A stretch of DNA of 64,000 nucleotides from Halichondria panicea (taxonomy: Eukaryota > Porifera > Demospongiae > Suberitida > Halichondriidae): the NCBI RefSeq assembly GCF_963675165.1, contig NC_087378.1, forward strand, positions 7,240,073-7,304,072, given 5' to 3'. Each line of letters begins with the position of its first letter. The first letter of the stretch is position 1. The position numbers and the translations under genes are program-made. Positions 1 through 11,791 of this stretch are shown in pieces. Below the pieces are notes generated by a model. It saw nothing but the letters and a program-made list of their open reading frames with translations, did no database searches and was not told the origin of the DNA.

Positions 1-3000
1 GTTTTATCCCAGTCGAAGGATTAAGAGCTCCAAATGTTAAACCGGACAGCGGGCTGTCAGTCGAGGGCTTGTTGTCGAGAGATACGTTACTAGGTAGTTT
101 AAAACCAGTATCTGAGGTTGTAGTCGAAGGTGTTCCAAGTAGCAAAGTCTGTTGGGTTGTTGGTACATTTCCAGTTGATGTTGCAGCTGGTAGCAGACAG
201 GTGCCATGTGAAGAAGTGTTAGAGGACGTAGCAGTTGATACAGAGCCTAAAGTGAGCCCACCACCTAACTTGAAGCCACCTGTCGGGCCAAACTGAAACC
301 CTCCACTTTTGTGCTCATCTTTCTTAGTTTCTTTCTGACTACCAGGTTTTGGAGTAGTACATGCAACACACGCACTATCACTGTTTTTATTCTGAATCAA
401 ACACGTATCACATGTCCATTTCGAGTCTCCAGACGAATCTTGGGGTTTCCTTGAGAGGTTTAGACCACCTCCTCCTAATTTTAGTCCTCCAGTAACGGTA
501 GATTTGGCCTGGCTCTTTCCTGGTTTCGAGGCAGAACAAGCGATACAGCTGTCAGCTTCGGCCTTGTTCACAAGTAAACACGTATCACATGACCACGTAT
601 CTTTAGCAGGTGATGCTAATTGAGTTCCTCCCGTCAGTGATAGTCCAGCCCCAGGTTTTATGCCGCCAGACATATTTTCGAGAGAAAAGCCAGTACTCGA
701 ACCAATGCCTCCACTACCAAGCAAAACACTGGAACCCAACTTGAAGCCTCCAGAGACGCTAGGCATTTCTCCTAATGATGTACTGGTTCCAGACTTTAGG
801 CCTAGGGTGGAACCTAAAATCAATGAACTAATTAATGACGATAATTATACACAAGTATGCATAAGCTATAATTATATGTACACAAGAGTCTCTCACGTAC
901 ATCACACACATGCGCTAATAGTTAGGGTAGAGTCAAGGTAGCAGTATTATGTGTGTAGTACATGTAGTTACCTCCTAGCGAGAGTCCTGTCCCAAGTTTT
1001 AATCCTCCAGTGCTCGATACAGACAGTCCAGAGACTGAGGCCGTGTCCTTGCTGTCCAACTGTGCCCCAGGCTTTGACGAAGAGCAGGCTACACACTTGA
1101 CATCTTGTTGTTTGTTCGAAACCAGGCACGTGTCACAAGTCCAACCACCAGTAGAGGATGAGGTCGTTAGCCCAGGAAATGATTTGGCTTTTTCATTGGA
1201 CGACTTTGAGGCTTTGCTCTTAGTGTTCGGATTGGCAGCTTCACAGGCAACACATTTACCGTCAGAAGCTTTATTGCTGAGTAGGCATCCACTGCACTCC
1301 CAGGAGCCAGCTGCAGGTTTTAGGAGAGGGAACGGATTTTTCGAAGTAGCTGGTGGTAGTTTAAATCCTGAACCGCCAAGTTTGAACCCGGGATTGGATC
1401 CTATTTGAAGCCCGCTGGTCATTGCTTTACCCCCACCAGGCTTGCTTGCTGTACACGCCACACACTTGCTAACACTGGCTTTGTTACTGATCAGACATTG
1501 TTCACATTCCCACGAGCCAATGGACGGGGCAAAACGAGAGAGAGGTTGAGATTTTGGCTTCTCTTTTCCAGCACTTTCGTCGTCCGAGGCAGTCAAATCG
1601 ACGACGACATCTTGAGATTTCGATCCACTAGTTGCGGAGGACGTACTTTTGTTTGATGAGAGAAACTGACTGTATTCGGGTTTCCTAAGAGCTTCTACGA
1701 CACTCATGTTTTTCATTTGGGGAGGGGGTGTTTTCGAAGGCGGCTTTTGTGTGAGGGCGAGGGGAGTCTTGGTAGTAGCGAGTGATACAGAAAAGGCCAC
1801 GTTAGGAGTGATGCCAGGTGTGCCCGTTGAGAGGTGTGGCTTGGGGGTATTAAATCCAAATGACACCTGCGGAAGACGTACAAAAACAATTAAACACTGT
1901 AGGACAAAACTATTTTACGACCCAAAAAAGTTACAATTTCGTTTTACGTTCATGCATAGCATAGTAAGCTACTGTAAGAGGAAGCAGCAACAGCACAGGA
2001 CAGTGGTGGACACATCAAGTGCTTACCTTGGGTGGTGTGTTAATCGAACGGGGTGAGCCAGGACTTATCGGAGTGGGCTTGGAGAAAGAGAAATTGTGAG
2101 TGAAAGAATGAAGCTGTTGATCCATTGGTTTTGAAGTAGTGAGTAGTTTGGGAGGAGCAGAGCTCTGTGTGGGATGCAGCATTTAAATTATGAAGAAGGC
2201 ATGAAAGGTTCGTATTAAGACATTCCCAAAAGTTCACACATGTAGCTATAAACTGTTTTGGGCCCACCTACCACAGAAATAATTGCTAGGATCTGGCAGA
2301 TTCATTTGTACTGCTATAATTCTGATGACTTCGCCCTTCCTACATTTTTTAATTGCCCAATTCGCCCCCCCTGATCCAAATTCCTGGATGCAGCCCTGGA
2401 CACAACATTTGCTCACTCCTATGTAACTAACAGGCCACACGATCACTAGATACTTGTACGTGTAATGATGCATCACCTGGTCACCAACGGCTTTGTTGGG
2501 GAGCAGTTGTGAGTGGAAGGCAAATGCAGGGAGAGCACCGCCCTGTCCGAGATTGAGTCCCACTCTAGGGGGTGGGGCCACTGGGTTATGATACTCCTCC
2601 TCTGAATCATCCCCACCACTGGTACGACGAGTACGGGCCCCTCGAGAGCGACGAGACATCTTGCCACCACCCTGAAAAAGGGGGAGGGGTTTGGTATATA
2701 CTGTATAGCGAGTATAATATTATGTTGAATTATAAACTTTCGCTGATTAAGCATGCCCATAAATATTAATATTGCAAACCTGCAGCTGAAGTTCACGAAA
2801 TTTTATACCCTTGAAACATACCCCGCTATACAGTGGAAAATTAGAAAGGGGGAGGGGTTTGGTATAATATAGTTTGAATGTGGTTCAAATTACTTTGTAC
2901 TTACAGAATGAAAGGACTTCATCTTGGGACTCGTCCCACTTTCCGAGCCGTGGGTTGGTGGTGACTGGAGGGGGGGAGGGGCAGAGAACTTGAGGCCAGC

Positions 3001-6000
3001 GAGGGCAGAGGAGGTCGGAGACGACGAAGAGATGAGAGGGTGTGAATTGAGGACTTTAGGAGCGAACTTGGAGTGTGTGGTTGTTGTGTGGTGTGAGTGT
3101 GTGGGGGTACTGTCAGTGTGGTCCGTTGACGTGTTCCCCTGTGTGGGAGTGGGGGGGGGGGGTAACTGTAAGCTCACAAGAATCTACATACATAATATGC
3201 GACTTGAGTAAATAAATCTGCTAAAAAGACAGAGGTACAGAGGTGCATCTACAGTCTCTAAATCTACCCCTGTGTACTCCTGACTATAATTATATTAGAT
3301 GAGATGATTGTTTGTATCTGACCATGGCATGTATAAGAGCGGCTCTATAGTTATTACTGTCTAGTTGGGCGTGGCCCGACCGGCCCTGACGGGAGGTCGG
3401 GTTGCAAATCTATCTGGGATTTGTTCTGCGCCACTATAGTGGCGCCCTATCAGATTGCAGCATTTTTCACGTGCTTCGTTACACTTCGGCAGAACAAATC
3501 CCAGATAATCTTGCAACCTGACCTCCCGTCAGGGACGGTCAGGCCACGCCCATCTAATTACTGTCTTGGACACGTAAAACAATGTATAGTAGTTCTAGTG
3601 TACCATTGATCTTGTTAGAGAGGGGACCAGCTGTGTTTGTGTGGGGTGTGACCTGGTGCTCTGCAGGGGGGCTACAGGTGGGGGGGAGAGGAGGGACGAG
3701 GTACACTCAGATACACGACGACGCTTGGCCTGCTGGGAGGAAGGGGTGATATCAGCACACTGTACAGGGTTGCTAACTACAGTAGAGATGTCCTGCACTA
3801 AGTTTCTCAAGTGGCTTACACAGTATGGCCTTTACTTTACGTACAGTACAACTAACAATTTGCACTTTACATACAAGGTATAGTATGGCCTATACTGCTC
3901 AATGTGCACTGGGGGGCAAGCTCTCTACAAAGTCGGACATTGCAATGCACAAATTCAGCTACAGAGTAGTAGTCCTACACAAGCGCAATTAGTTCTATGT
4001 ACGTATCACTACACTATGATACAGTACCTGCATCTCCGGCGGTAACCCTCTCATTGGAATCCTCCTGGCGTCAGAGAGAGGGGAAGTGAGAGAATTGAGG
4101 GTGTCCATTATTCTCTTAGCCGTAGCACTCACCACCGACTGACCAGCGTTGCCCATAGTGGGTGTGGCCCGCACTGATACACGTAGTGGGGCGAACTGAG
4201 GGAAGTGATACAAATATAATGTGCAACAATGTGAGGATGATGATTGAAACAATCCGTGCTTGTCGTAGTAAGTACAGCATTGAAAGGAAGCATGAAGTAA
4301 TGGGTGTTTGTCTCGATTGGAAAATGGTGGCCAATACGATCTAGGCTGTACTTGTAGATACGATGTAAAGTACTTGTAGATACAATGTAAAGTGTACATA
4401 ACACCCATAAAAATGGTAATTTAGAAGCTTAGGATATACTTCAATCTGGCAATCAGGGGGTGTAGTTCTTACAGATAACTAGATAGTCAACTATATACCA
4501 CAATGACAGCCATGCTCACCCACGGCCCACTCACCACTGGTGGGCTTGACTCAGTGCGTGGTCTCTTGACTCTCAGCTTCTGGTGAGAAGCTGCCCCACC
4601 AAATGAGGTCCTGCCAGAATAGAATGGCGATCGGAACGGACTGCGACTGATAGACTCGTTAGTGAACGCCCTGAGGGTGCAAACGAGCGTTAGTTGTGCA
4701 AAATGCAGGAACTCTTTTGAGGGCAATATCTAGCCACAAGGAAAATGAGGTGACCTCTAGAGCACATATAAAGGTCAGGTAATCAAGATGTGGGCAATCT
4801 AAGAAAAAATGGAGGTTGATTTATTATTTAAACTTTTGCACATACACTATACTGCATAAAAGTATGAAGGTCTCACTGCCACCACGACATTGAGCTAACC
4901 GACGGACCTTGCAGGTGTGGCCAGCCCGCTGACTGAGAAGGTGGAGGACTGGAGACCAGGCAACACTGGCTGGAAGGGACTGGTCGCTCTCTCTCCATTC
5001 ATCTCTACATTCATCTGTACACACAAAAATAGTTTTAAAATGGTTGCAACTCACATGGTTCAAAATTGTAGGTAAGGCAAATATATGAACACGATATTCG
5101 AAATCAGTTTGGAAATTGGTTGCTAAACTCACAAGGCTCTAAACTTGAATGGCTAGTGGGCACAAATCACTAAGGGGCAAATGAACACAACATTTGGTGG
5201 TGCATACGATTCAGGAAACACAAAACAACATAACTCACATCCTCTTCCTGTCTCTCACGCACTGGACTCAACTGGGGGGTTGACGTGGTAACAGCCGTTG
5301 AGGAATACAATCGCCGAGTCAGCTCTGCACTTAACCCCGTGGTAGCCCTCGAAGACATTTTGACCGTCTGTCGATACGAGGAATTAACTTTGTTCGAGAA
5401 AGCAGGATGGGATACCAACGGCACATTTATATGCTCTTGTGTTTCATTTCCTTCCACTTGAGGAGCAGGGTTATGATCTCTATCTACACTCGATATTAAC
5501 GCCCCCTCAGTAGACAAGCCTCCCGATATTAACGCCCCCTCAGTAGACAAACCTCCTGATATTAACGCCCCCTCAGTAGACAGGCCTCCCATCTGCATGC
5601 TCGTATCACACATATCTCGAGAGGTGTCTATAATCTCAGGTTCTGTGTCCTCTTCAACAAAGCTCTCGTTGCTGCTGTCACACAAATTATTGCTTTCACT
5701 ATTCTCAGTCAAAGCTTCCTCGAATAACGATAAAGCTGCCCTAAAGTTAGCGGTATTGTTTCTTGATTTGTTCACTTTCTCTCGGTTAAACGGATTAGAA
5801 GGTGGGAGGGGTGTACTTCTTTGTAGACCCGTTGGCCTATCGGATGGGCCAGGGCCGTCTTCAGTGGCTGCATTGCTAGAAAGGGGGCGGTCAGATGCAA
5901 GTGGGTGTGTGTGAATGGGTGGAGGTAGCGAGGTGTCATCTCTTTGTCTTGATGATCCATCGTCTTTTGACGGACTCAGATAGCTCAACCAGGAGGACGG

Positions 6001-6347
6001 GGTTAGCCAGCTCTTCACTTTGTCCACTAGGTTCTGTGTGTGCATTGCATTGCAATTCGGTTAACACAATGCCATCATAATTTGACGCATGTATAATTAT
6101 ACATGTACGTACTCGACACCTTACGTACTATGAAATTAGTTGTATGTCCTGAGGCAGTACAGTGTGTATGACCCTATGTACACATGACTGTTCTATCTGC
6201 TGCATTACTGGGTCTGGGCTCATTTCAGCATGCATTTAAATATTAGAATGGGTATCATCTTACATTAGCACTGTTGTTTCTCTCGTAAGGTTTGGTAGAT
6301 CTCGATCTTTGCCGTGTGCTTTTGGCTTTGAACTCTGATCTAGACAT
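1..6347 (-). CDS. NUP153: NUP153-like nucleoporin (partial, C-terminus off the window)
   Basis: Nuclear-basket FG nucleoporin. Eleven phase-consistent exons: 6347-6264, 6033-5239, 5014-4908, 4670-4535, 4195-4028, 3759-3604, 3165-2905, 2671-2477, 2164-2027, 1866-972, 813-<1, about 1,249 codons so far. The N-terminus has a short basic segment, then VDKVKSWLTPSSWLSYL, like the membrane-binding amphipathic start of animal NUP153. The middle carries family landmarks: SPFYSGRTSFGGAA, AKRIMDTLNSLTSPLSDARR and GGGKMSRRSRGART. Five RanBP2-type zinc fingers (W-x-C-x2-C ... C-V/I-A-C) lie near 1510, 1300, 1130, 590 and 410. GGFKLG-type linkers follow; the FG-rich tail is expected beyond base 1. In vertebrates these fingers bind Ran and the protein docks at the pore basket. 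The donor after 4908 (gtccgt) is weak, but the phase fits. Family call very likely; exact edges of small exons less so. Confidence 0.93.
3362..3556. mobile_element. 195-bp MITE with about 65-bp terminal inverted repeats
   Basis: The ends are inverted copies: the left arm starts tagttgggcgtggcc and the reverse complement of the right arm starts tagatgggcgtggcc. The match continues for about 65 bp through gacgggaggtc, ggttgcaa and atctgggatttgttctgc. The ends sit at TA dinucleotides, compatible with a TA target duplication. It lies in a NUP153 intron and has no coding capacity. The superfamily (Tc1/mariner-like is possible) is an inference. Confidence 0.85.
5490..5592 (-). repeat. 33-bp in-frame tandem repeat in NUP153 exon 2
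   Basis: Three nearly identical 33-bp units encode GGLSTEGALIS three times in a row inside the second coding exon. The length keeps frame. This is a recent coding minisatellite in a low-complexity region. Confidence 0.9.
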
Positions 6348-6625
6348 TCTCAGAGCCTCTCGGCATAGAACAGCTTCTTAGTATGACAATTAGGGGAGAA
6401 GTGAGTCCACACTATAAAAAGTACTCGATTACGATTCAAGTCACTGGCTACACATGGCTACTCTAAAATGGGAGCAATTTTCACGTGATCCCGTAGTGGG
6501 TGTTAGGTTATTCATTACCTTTGGGCTATAAAGGTACAAAGTTCAATTGAAGGTTGGATGCAAATTCTTTTGGGGAAAACAATTAATTACATACAGTCAC
6601 GACATCACACAAATAAGCTAGCTAG
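6348..6625. promoter_or_regulatory. Intergenic gap, NUP153 5' side / EXOG 3' side
   Basis: This 278-bp gap separates the NUP153 start codon (minus strand) from the EXOG stop codon (minus strand). It must hold the NUP153 promoter and the EXOG 3' end. I see no clear TATA box or repeat. Confidence 0.35.
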
Positions 6626-6780
6626 CTAACTAGAGCTTGCAAATTTTGCTTTCTTTTGGCTATATAAGTCACTAAGAGGTTTGTCATGGTGGACGCCTTT
6701 GTCTTTCACTTCACCCCAAACTTTTTCCAGCTCCTGAGAACTTGCAGCAGCTTGAACTCTGTACACAAGGTGAAACATTG

Positions 6781-6848
<68 letters not shown>

Positions 6849-8621
6849 CTAGCTGTTGGCCAACCTTTTCTTGTAGCCCATAATAGCCCAGTCTTTTTGT
6901 GAGTTTATCTTACAGCCGTCAACAGCGCAGAGGTCACTGACCTGCATGTGTACACGTGTACGTGTAAGATGGGAATCTCGTGCCTATTATAAACTGTATA
7001 TGCATTAGCATCAAAACAAGACCTGCATCAGCACGGCCTTTGCATCCTGCAAATGTGTAACCTTGATCCCCTGTGAAGGAGGTTAGCAAATTTACTAGGA
7101 AAATTAATGCACAATACACTTATGCTAGGCAGAAAAGGCTGCGTGGTCTACGCTTTTGCCATCAATATTGAACTGATCACAGAACTCTGGTGCGAACTTT
7201 GTGATATGGGGTTCCCTAACAGCTACAGAATGCATCTTTCCTTTTGACAATCCAAGCTCTAGTTGAGGCCACTCAACAATATTTGCTGGCATACCTGACT
7301 TCTGTCCAGCTTGCAATGGAACCTGGTCCCAGTGTGTTTCTCCACTTCCTCTAAGCTGACTTGGAACTGTGTGAGACTAACATCCTTTATCGGCTCGTTG
7401 GGGACCACAAAGGCACCTAGCAATGGTGGAGAGTCAGGTCTGTCTTCAGCAAGTATGATCTTAAAGAGATGTGTTGGCACTGCCACATTGTTCTCTCCTA
7501 TCACCTGAAGGACAAGAAGCACGACAATTGACACGTGGGTATAATCATGGTTACTAGAATTATAAAGAAATCACAAATTCTAATGTAGTGATAATACATG
7601 TATGTGCATAGGAAGCACAATGAAGTGATTAATTCATTTTCCTACACCTAATCACTGCAGGAGGACATGTGCGCTAGCTTTATATACTGACTTCATACTT
7701 GACAAAGCTTTTCTCTCCCTCTGTGTCCCTCTGTGGCAAGAACAGTGGACCGGAGATTACACTGACTTGAGTGTACCTCTTAGAGAGTCTTCTGCAGTAA
7801 TCTTCAACACTGTTCCAATATCTATGAGGAAAATCAGACACTAAAAGCTGGAAGAAAATGGATAGGCAATAATACACGAAAAGTAATTCTTAGCAATCTT
7901 ATTTTGCACGTTTGCAAAGTTTGCAAATGATATTGATGCTCGTAAAACAGTATAGCCCATTAATCTACACGAGAGTACTAGAGAGTACTGTCATTTTACC
8001 CCGAGTTATTGTCCAGGTTCTGTGGGACAATGTTGGTCAGTAGGAAAGTATCATCCATAGAGTTCTGACAGTGCTTGTAGTTACCGGCGGGGGCCATGTG
8101 ACCTCGGCTCCATCCACTCCCACGATAATCAGTGTTCGAAGAACAATACTCTTGTGGTAATTTCGGATCAGGTTGGAACTCAGATCTTGCTCGCTTTGCT
8201 AGTCGACTTGTCACCATGTCTTTATTAATACATTCAGCAACCCATACAGGTATCTTCTTTGATCGATCGTATGTCAGAGAGTGGTCAGTGTAGGAGTGGG
8301 CAGAGATGTGCGGCTCAGGGTACCCATACCTGCAGTGAAGAAGGAGAGAGAAAGATATAATTATTGTAACCGCACAAACACTACTAAACTTACTCTCTTT
8401 AATAGTTACGACGTGATAAACCATGTATATTCCATTCGCATGCAATAATAAATAATGCATTTGTAGGCCTACATGAATAAATTGTTGTTTGCATCTTCAT
8501 CCTGATGATGATCATCTACTGCCTGCTGTTGAAATAGCTGTGGTCTTGTTTTGCACAGTCCTACAGCTCCAACAAGGCCAGCAGCTGCACCACAACAAAA
8601 CATCACTGCTCTGGACTGCAT
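6626..8621 (-). CDS. EXOG: EXOG-like mitochondrial endo/exonuclease (DNA/RNA non-specific nuclease family)
   Basis: Beta-beta-alpha-metal nuclease related to endonuclease G, expected at the inner mitochondrial membrane. Exons: 8621-8473, 8329-8000, 7821-7692, 7504-7295, a 28-nt microexon 6941-6914, and a last exon ending at 6626 (TAG). The N-terminus MQSRAVMFCCGAAAGLVGAV is a membrane/targeting segment. The catalytic region reads GSGWSRGHMAPAGNYKH then NIVPQNLDNNSGYWN; SRGH in place of DRGH is the EXOG rather than EndoG form. IGENNVAVPTHLFKI and LGAFVVPNEPI match the EXOG core. The microexon encodes VSDLCAVDG, where EXOG has an ICSVD-type stretch. The C-terminal QELEKVWGEVKDKGV helix resembles the EXOG tail. 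The last acceptor is ambiguous: 6750 keeps phase, 6758 does not. About 323 aa. An open stretch at 7125-7260 is probably intron. Confidence 0.92.
6783..6846. repeat. (CA)n microsatellite
   Basis: About 32 uninterrupted CA units. It lies in the last EXOG intron, upstream of the final EXOG exon on the transcribed strand. Confidence 0.97.
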
Positions 8622-9187
8622 AATTATAGAGTGACTCGAGTCTGGTTTCTACAGGTATCACTATGTGAGGTACTAGGTCTACAGTCTTGCAAATAACTAC
8701 CACATGGATGCCGCCACGCCCACTTTCAGGATAAAAATCCCCAATAAACCGAATTTGATTGGAATATTATAATTAGTCGATCATTACCACCATTAACCCG
8801 CGGCTTGATATAGAGGATTAATGTGCACATGCTCAAAACAAAATACCATGTTGATGTACCAAGATGATCAATACAATTGCAAATAAATCTTTTATTTATA
8901 CTCAAAGCAAAACGAGGTGGACTACTACAAAACACTGAAAATCTACACATTGACGTTGAACAAAAAATAATCATATCACACTTAATTTTTAAGACACGAT
9001 CAATTAGGTCAAGTAGCAAAATAACTATACATATTATATACATAAATGGTGTACAAAAGAAACAGACAATATACAACTATAGCATACATAAATAATACCT
9101 TTTTAAACGAGCAATCTCCATGTCAATGTAAGTCATATTTAACACAAAGAGTCAATTTCTGAGTCTGTCAAAAAACGTCTTTTTCTA
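8622..9187. other. Intergenic region between EXOG start and the Src-type locus 3' end
   Basis: 566 bp, AT-rich, no convincing gene. It must contain the EXOG promoter and the 3' UTR of the downstream kinase exon. Short ORFs here (for example 8726-9076) lack family similarity. Confidence 0.5.
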
Positions 9188-10349
9188 TTACGCATTTTGC
9201 TCTGGCTCACGATAACCACCATCTTCAGCTGTGAAGAACTCTTCAAGCTGCCACTGTAAAGTCTCAAACGTGGGCCTGTTGGCAGGCTCTTCTCTCCAGC
9301 AGTCAAGCATGACATCGTAGAGCTTGTCAGGGCACCCAAGTGGGCGGGGCATTCGATAGCCTTGCTGTAACGCCTCCAACACTTGAGCATTTGTCATACC
9401 AGGGTATGGGAATCGGCCGTACGTAATGATCTCATAGAGGACTATTCCAAGTGACCAGACATCTGATTTAATCGTGAAGCGGTTGTACATGGCAGCTTCA
9501 GGGGCAGTCCATTTGATGGGAAACTTTGCACCAGTATGGGCCTCGTATATGTCTTCATCAATGACTCGAGCGAGACCAAAATCGGCTACTTTGCAGATGA
9601 GATTTTCTCCAACAAGGATATTTCTAGCAGCCAAATCGCGATGAATGTAGTTTTGCTCCTCTAAGCAGGCCATTCCAGATGCCACTTGAGAGCTGACATC
9701 AACTAGTTGATGAAGTTTTAGCGATCGTCCATCCCCTCGAAGATAATCGAGCAAGCTCCCATTAGTCATCAGTTCAGTCACAATGTAGATAGGCTCTTCT
9801 TTCGTACACACAGCGTACAGTTGGATCAGCTTTGGATGTCGAAGTTGCTTCATGAGAGCAGCTTCTTGGAGGAACTCGGAAGCAGACATAGTACCAGGCT
9901 TGAGTGTTTTCACAGCCACTTTAGTTGTCCCGTTCCACAGACCCTCCCAGACCTCTCCAAATTGACCGGCTCCGAGCTTACTGAGTAGTCTAACTTGTCG
10001 TCGATCGATCTCCCACTCCTCGTTAGCATGTCTTGACAACCCAGCTGTTTGTGGTTTCTCTGACAGTAAACAAGGGTACATCAAATTAACACACAACCCG
10101 TCAGCTTGCTGCTGGTAGTAGGCAACTAGATCGCGAACGTTCTCAAAAGTCACTCGTCTCGTGACAAAGAAGGTTCCATTTTCGAGTCTCTTGATTCGAT
10201 AATGTCTGACCCTCTCCTTGTCTCGAACAGAGAGTGAGAAATCACCGGGAGTAGTTTCACTGTCTCGCAGCAGGTAGGAACCGTACTGGTTGAACTGCAC
10301 CATGAGCTGTTTCTCTGCGTCCACTCTCTTTACTTTGCCAAAGAACCAC
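9188..10349 (-). CDS. Alternative SH2-kinase terminal exon A of the same Src-type locus
   Basis: A single exon starts at a splice acceptor (ttcccag before G-TGG-TTC) in the same phase as exon B. It encodes an SH2 domain ([17 protein letters not shown]), linker and complete kinase ([49 protein letters not shown]). It ends in a regulatory-type tail, [10 protein letters not shown], stop TAA. I see no SH3 or myristoylation exon between it and exon B's stop codon. The most economical model joins it to the 14324-13954 exon as a mutually exclusive last exon (510 aa). It could instead be an unspliced duplicate or a gene whose first exon I missed. Parts are nearly identical to exon B at DNA level. Confidence 0.85.
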
Positions 10350-11791
10350 CTGGGAATCAGGGAGGGAAAGTTGTCAAGTGTACTTTCATTATGAAACATA
10401 ACTATGTACTACATGTACACAGGTGATGTACATTACTTGGGTTAGTCCCTATAACATAAAATGGGGTGACGCAAACTACACACAATATTAAATTTATCAC
10501 AGTTATTTATATACGTAGGGTACCATACATGTACAGAAAATGCTACGGATATTAAAATACGCACAGAAATATTATATAAACACGAACCCTATGTAAAATA
10601 TGTTTTAGGTTTTAAGGTCAACAACAACACACAACAGCTGCTGCTATTAGCAATACTGTATTCATCAGACATGAGGTCTCCATCATATCCATAGCAACCA
10701 TGTATACGAGTAGGGGAATGTATTATAAACACATGAACACATCACAATGACCACAAACCATCTTCAGAACCTTTGAATAAGGTCACACAAATTAACAAGG
10801 CTAAGAAGATGGACCTAAAGCATACTGAGACTATGGGATTAAGCCCTAACTGTGTGTGACACTTGTGTAAGCTGGGGCTTTAACAGTTCACCAAATATGG
10901 AAGCAGTTGACAAACTAGTGGGTTGAAAGATACCACTTCACAGTCGCCCAGTTCAGCAATTAAGCACAGCCATTAGTACTGCCTACACAAGGCTAAGGGC
11001 CTAAATAGAAATGTAACATTTCAGTTCAACCATTTTGGCTGTGTGCTACACATTCATTTGAACCAGTTCTTTGTTGTTAAGGGATACTAGAAGCAGGCCT
11101 TTGCTGGTTGCTGGGCAACATTGTTGTAAGTGATTGTTGGCTAGAGGGGGTCAGACATCACCCATCTAGGCAAACAAAAACAATGAAGGTACCAAAATAG
11201 ACATACATGTACACACTAACACAAGAGAATCTAGTCATAACCAACACAGCTTAGACTAGCAAACAGTTAAAGTAGAGCGCAGGCTAGCTATAGTGAGGCT
11301 ACACCACAAACGCAGTAGAGCTAGACTAAAAGAAGCAACGAGTAGCTAAGTAGAGGGCTAGCTATAGTGAGGCTACACCACAAACGCAGTAGAGCTAGAC
11401 TATAAGAAGCAACGAGTAGCTAAGTAGAGGGCTAGCTATAGTGAGACTACACCACAAACGCAGTTGAGCTAGACTATAAGAAGCAACGAGTAGCCTAAAA
11501 GACTATAAAAGCTTACCTAGTGAAGAATACGCAAAGGGAGCGTTACATAATACAATCAAGAATGACCACATATTAAAACGGCTGTCGAAGGTACAAAAAT
11601 TAGCATGTATGGGATAAAAAACAGTAAGTGTATCAGGCAACCAAGCGATACAAAAAAACACTACTAAATAACATGTATGTAACAACAATCAGTGACACTA
11701 TAGTACAGCACAAGTTATTCAAGGAAAACAAACCGCACTATTGAAAACACACAGAATACTAACAAACACTACTAGTTACATGTACCGGAGT
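10350..11791 (-). other. Sequence between alternative kinase exons B and A
   Basis: 1.4 kb between the stop of exon B and the acceptor of exon A. It holds a 74-bp tandem repeat near its right end and otherwise AT-rich sequence. I looked for SH3 motifs (ALYDY, GDWW, IPSNYV) on the minus strand and found none. Confidence 0.6.
11271..11492. repeat. 74-bp tandem repeat, three copies
   Basis: Units beginning ggctagctatagtgag recur at about 11282, 11356 and 11430, with only a few mismatches. Noncoding. Confidence 0.93.

Noticed and set aside
1010-2056. Plus-strand ORFs opposite the NUP153 zinc-finger exon
   Set aside because: Antisense shadows of a well-supported minus-strand exon with conserved Cys pattern.
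7125-7316. Minus-strand ORF between EXOG exons
   Set aside because: It starts only with TTG, has no similarity to the EXOG tail, and the flanking splice sites fit better if it is intron. Kept as an alternative in a finding.
7996-8200. SRGH instead of DRGH as a broken nuclease motif
   Set aside because: EXOG proteins of other animals carry SRGH as well, so this is the family form rather than damage.
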